A stretch of 7,496 bases of DNA from assembly GCA_002386945.1 (NCBI GenBank), contig DGKH01000038.1, forward strand, positions 1 through 7,496, written 5' to 3'. The stretch comes from Proteobacteria bacterium UBA4575. GTDB taxonomy: Bacteria > Pseudomonadota > Gammaproteobacteria > UBA4575. The notes beneath the pieces are model-generated. The model was given only the letters and a program-made list of their open reading frames with translations, was not told where the DNA came from and did no database searches. This document shows positions 4,700 through 7,496 of this stretch, in pieces; positions within the stretch are counted from its first letter, which is position 1, and every line of letters begins with the position of its first letter. A program made the position numbers and the translations under genes.

Positions 4700-6535
4700 A
4701 TGTCCCAATCGATTAAAAAACTACCTGACACCCTAATCAATCAAATCGCTGCGGGTGAAGTCATCGAACGGCCTGCCTCGATTGTGAAAGAACTGGTTGA
4801 AAACAGTATCGATGCGGATGCTAGTAGCATTACGGTTGAACTCGAACAAGGTGGCATTCAGCGCATCTCTGTACGCGACAATGGCAAAGGCATCCCAGCC
4901 GATGAGATCACGCTAGCGCTGACTCGACACGCCACTTCAAAGATCGAAAGCTTTGATGACTTACATCGCATTCGAAGCATGGGTTTTCGTGGTGAGGCGC
5001 TACCCAGTATCGCCTCCATTTCACGCTTTAGCTTGAGCTCGCGCAGCGTAGACAGTGAGCAAGCGTGGCAGATTACCGTTGATGGCGGCCGTATTAATGA
5101 CACCGATGGCGATGGATTACTGAAGCCAGCCCGACAGGCACAGGGCACCCACATTGACGTCAACGATATCTTCTTTAACACACCTGCACGACGCAAGTTC
5201 TTACGCGCAGAAAAGACTGAATTCAACCATTGCGAACAGGTCGTCAAACGAGTTGCATTGGCACACTTTGCCTGTGCCTTTGAACTACGACATAACCAAA
5301 AGACCATCTTTTCGTTACCGCCAGCACTAGACCAAGAGGCACAGGAACGTCGGCTACAAACATTGCTTGGCCGTAGCTTTGTCGAAAACCTGTTGTACTT
5401 TGAACATGAACACGATGGCAAACAACTACATGGCTGGCTGGCCACACCAAACTTCTCACGCTCACAAGCAGATATGCAATATCAGTTTGTTAATCAACGC
5501 CATGTCCGTGATAAAACAATCTCACATGCAATCAAGCTTGCCTATCAAGATGTGCTCTACCATGGCCGACAACCGGCTTATGTTATTTTTCTTGAGATCG
5601 ACCCCAGCACCTTAGATGTCAATGCACATCCAGCAAAAACTGAGGTCCGTTTTCGCGACAGCCGCTCGATCCATGACTTTTGTCGGCACACGCTAAAGCA
5701 ACTCCTGAGTGAATTTCGTAGTGCACCAATTGATCATGACCAATTGAATAAATTAGCCAGCTATACCGGCAGTTCTTATCGCGCACCAGAACAGACCCGA
5801 CTGAACACATCGACAGTCATGGAACATGCATCACAGCTCTACCCAGTCAGCCAACAAGGCAGTAGTGCATCCCCCACGTCTCATCAACCGTTAACCAGCG
5901 CCAGCATTGATGAGATGGCGGTCTTTGGCCAAGAGGCGGTACAAGCAGAAGACAACATGCCCGCCTTAGGTTATGCCTTAGGCCAGCTACATGGCGTCTA
6001 TGTACTAGCTCAAAATGAGCAAGGCTTAGTCCTCGTCGACATGCATGCAGCGCATGAGCGGGTCGTCTATGAGCAACTCAAGGCACAAAGCCTAGACCTT
6101 GCCCCACAACAACTCTTAGTCCCCTTACAAGTCAACCTGAGCGCGAGTGAAGCGCGCTTTGCTAGCCTGCATCAACCGTTATTTAGTGAGCTTGGGATAC
6201 AACTGGATTTACTCAGCGACGAACAGATTGTCGTACGCTCAGCACCCTCGCTATTGAATGATACCGATATTGCTGGTGTGGTGCGTGACATGCTATCTGA
6301 TCTCAACGAGAGCGGCGAAAGCGATCGCATCGAAGTCTTACGCAATGAAGCACTGTCTAGCATGGCCTGCCATGGCTCGATTCGAGCCAACCGTAAGATG
6401 ACTGTATTAGAGATGAATGCCTTATTACGTGCGATTGAAGAGACCGAGCGTAGTGGCCAGTGTAACCATGGTCGTCCGACTTGGATTCAACTCAGTATCG
6501 CCGATCTCGACAAACTGTTTTATCGCGGTCGTTGA
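4700..6535 (+). CDS. mutL: DNA mismatch repair protein MutL with endonuclease motifs
   Basis: MutL couples mismatch recognition by MutS to strand incision and removal. The product is 611 residues. The N-terminal GHKL ATPase (about 1-330) shows AAGEVIERPASIVKELVEN with catalytic E31 and N35, DNGKGI (60-65), TRHATSKI (75-82), GFRGEAL (95-101), NTPARRKFL (160-168), FVNQRHVRD (263-271) and DVNAHPAKTEVRF (306-318). A variable linker rich in Ser, Gln and Thr runs from about 345 to 415. The C-terminal dimerisation domain carries DMHAAHERVVYE (447-458), fitting the DQHA(X)2E(X)4E endonuclease motif except for Q to M. It also has ACHGSIRANR (556-565), QCNHGRPTW (587-595), and a probable beta-clamp motif QQLLVP (470-475). 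E. coli MutL lacks the nuclease motif; Pseudomonas MutL has it. This suggests a self-nicking MutL and MutH-independent repair. miaA begins 3 bp after its stop. Confidence 0.97.
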   Translation: MSQSIKKLPDTLINQIAAGEVIERPASIVKELVENSIDADASSITVELEQGGIQRISVRDNGKGIPADEITLALTRHATSKIESFDDLHRIRSMGFRGEALPSIASISRFSLSSRSVDSEQAWQITVDGGRINDTDGDGLLKPARQAQGTHIDVNDIFFNTPARRKFLRAEKTEFNHCEQVVKRVALAHFACAFELRHNQKTIFSLPPALDQEAQERRLQTLLGRSFVENLLYFEHEHDGKQLHGWLATPNFSRSQADMQYQFVNQRHVRDKTISHAIKLAYQDVLYHGRQPAYVIFLEIDPSTLDVNAHPAKTEVRFRDSRSIHDFCRHTLKQLLSEFRSAPIDHDQLNKLASYTGSSYRAPEQTRLNTSTVMEHASQLYPVSQQGSSASPTSHQPLTSASIDEMAVFGQEAVQAEDNMPALGYALGQLHGVYVLAQNEQGLVLVDMHAAHERVVYEQLKAQSLDLAPQQLLVPLQVNLSASEARFASLHQPLFSELGIQLDLLSDEQIVVRSAPSLLNDTDIAGVVRDMLSDLNESGESDRIEVLRNEALSSMACHGSIRANRKMTVLEMNALLRAIEETERSGQCNHGRPTWIQLSIADLDKLFYRGR

Positions 6536-6538
6536 ATC

Positions 6539-7477
6539 GTGGCTGCTGCCGTCATCTTTTTAATGGGCCCAACGGCTAGTGGTAAGACCGACCTAGCAAT
6601 AGAGCTCTGCCGCCAACGCCCCTGTGAAATTATCAGCGTCGACTCTGCCCTGATTTATCGTGAGATGAATATTGGTACTGCTAAGCCAACGGCTGATGTG
6701 TTAGCGGATGCGCCGCATGCATTACTTGATATCCGCAACCCAGATGAGCAGTACTCGGTAGCCGAATTCTGTAACGACGCCAACCGCCTGATCGATGAAA
6801 TCCTCGCTCGTGGTCACACTCCATTATTGGTTGGTGGCACCATCATGTATTTCCATGCCCTACAGTTTGGGCTCTCCGAGCTCCCCGCTACTAACGATAA
6901 GATTCGTCAGCAGATCGAAGAGGAGATGCAGCTCAAAGGAGTAGCCGCATTACATGACCGACTGAGCACCGTCGATGCCACTGCAGCCGCTCGCATTCAT
7001 CCTAATGACAGACAACGCATACAGCGTGCTTTAGAGGTCTTTGATAATACTGGCAGCACCCTGACCGCGTGGCAGCAAAAACCAAAATCCACCCGCGATG
7101 ATCTAGATATTCACGCTTGGGGGCTGTTTCCTGAAGACCGGGCCTGGCTACATCAGAATATCGAACAACGTTTTGACTGGATGCTAGACCATGGTGCAGT
7201 CGAGGAATTACAGGCCTTACGCAAAAATTGGACTCTTTCACCGGACATGTCATCGATGCGCTGTATTGGATATCGCCAGATCTGGTCATATCTAGAAGGC
7301 GATATCACTTATGCCGATATGCGTGAACAAGGCATTGCTGCTACCCGCCAACTAGCCAAACGGCAGCTCACTTGGCTGCGTAGCTATCCAAAAGTAGAGC
7401 TAATTGACCCGGCAATACAACCTATTACACAGCTAGCGGAGCAAATCAGTTGCAACCTGCCAGCTAGTAACTGCTAA
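6539..7477 (+). CDS. miaA: tRNA dimethylallyltransferase MiaA
   Basis: MiaA transfers a dimethylallyl group from dimethylallyl diphosphate to N6 of A37 in tRNAs reading codons that start with U, making i6A, which MiaB can then methylthiolate. The 312-residue product has the family's usual length. Visible motifs are the P-loop GPTASGKT (10-17), SVDSALIYREMNIGTAKP (33-50) with the catalytic Asp at 35, HALLDIRNPDEQYSVAEF (60-77), LLVGGTIMYFHAL (96-108), HPNDRQRIQRALEV (154-167), RCIGYRQIW (241-249) and RQLAKRQLTWLRS (270-282). GTG at 6539 is chosen because it puts the usual short lead before the P-loop; an ATG at 6563 would cut into the first strand. There is no strong Shine-Dalgarno. With only 3 bp after the mutL stop, translational coupling to mutL is likely. 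Confidence 0.96.
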   Translation: MAAAVIFLMGPTASGKTDLAIELCRQRPCEIISVDSALIYREMNIGTAKPTADVLADAPHALLDIRNPDEQYSVAEFCNDANRLIDEILARGHTPLLVGGTIMYFHALQFGLSELPATNDKIRQQIEEEMQLKGVAALHDRLSTVDATAAARIHPNDRQRIQRALEVFDNTGSTLTAWQQKPKSTRDDLDIHAWGLFPEDRAWLHQNIEQRFDWMLDHGAVEELQALRKNWTLSPDMSSMRCIGYRQIWSYLEGDITYADMREQGIAATRQLAKRQLTWLRSYPKVELIDPAIQPITQLAEQISCNLPASNC

Positions 7478-7480
7478 AAT
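7450..7480 (+). promoter_or_regulatory. Possible promoter at the miaA 3' end for the next gene
   Basis: TAAAAT (7475-7480) matches five of six bases of a sigma-70 -10 box and is preceded by TG one base upstream (7472-7473), the extended -10 form. TTGCAA (7450-7455) is a 4/6 match to a -35 box but the spacer is long at 19 bp. In E. coli, hfq follows miaA and has promoters within miaA, so a promoter here would fit. The downstream gene is outside the window, so its identity is a guess. Confidence 0.3.
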
Positions 7481-7496
7481 AATCTTCAGCTCTCGC

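Noticed and set aside
4858..5445. Minus-strand open frame of 195 codons inside mutL
   Set aside because: It is antisense to the conserved MutL ATPase domain; its Ser/Cys/Arg-rich translation is typical of an antisense shadow.
1..7496. CRISPR array, tRNA/rRNA genes, insertion sequences, phage or defence genes
   Set aside because: No repeated spacers, cloverleaf-like sequences, transposase frames or terminal inverted repeats were seen on either strand.

Overview
The window looks like a chromosomal housekeeping region of a gammaproteobacterium outside the Enterobacterales. The evidence is the familiar queG / tsaE-amiB-mutL-miaA neighbourhood (in E. coli: queG, nnr, tsaE, amiB, mutL, miaA, hfq), E. 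coli-like QueG, TsaE and SohB sequences, and a Pseudomonas-like AmiB (with C-terminal LysM) and MutL (with an intact endonuclease signature). Base composition is moderate and even throughout. I see no insertion sequence, phage gene, CRISPR array, tRNA or rRNA.

Layout. Positions 1-508 (minus) hold the N-terminal 169 codons of queG, which runs off the left edge. An 80-bp divergent intergenic region separates it from tsaE (plus, 589-1056), followed closely by amiB (plus, 1065-2417). Converging on amiB is a minus-strand pair: a stand-alone RibD-C-type reductase (4316-3480) followed by sohB (3442-2435). Fifteen bp from the reductase start, and divergent from it, begins a small uncharacterised acidic protein (plus, 4332-4679), followed by mutL (4700-6535) and miaA (6539-7477). 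The last 19 bases lie beyond miaA, where hfq would usually follow; a possible promoter overlaps the miaA 3' end.

How the genes fit together. Three genes act on the tRNA anticodon loop: QueG (queuosine at position 34), TsaE (t6A at position 37) and MiaA (i6A at position 37). AmiB splits septal peptidoglycan during daughter-cell separation. MutL is the mismatch-repair ATPase, and here it carries nuclease motifs that suggest MutH-independent repair. SohB is a membrane-anchored S49 peptidase. The reductase and the 115-residue protein have no assignable physiological substrate or role.

Novelty. I do not see a clear undescribed system. The points most worth a second look are the three-gene block between amiB and mutL (sohB, the RibD-C-like reductase, the unknown 115-residue protein), the extremely tight divergent start of the last two, and the loss of nnr from between queG and tsaE.
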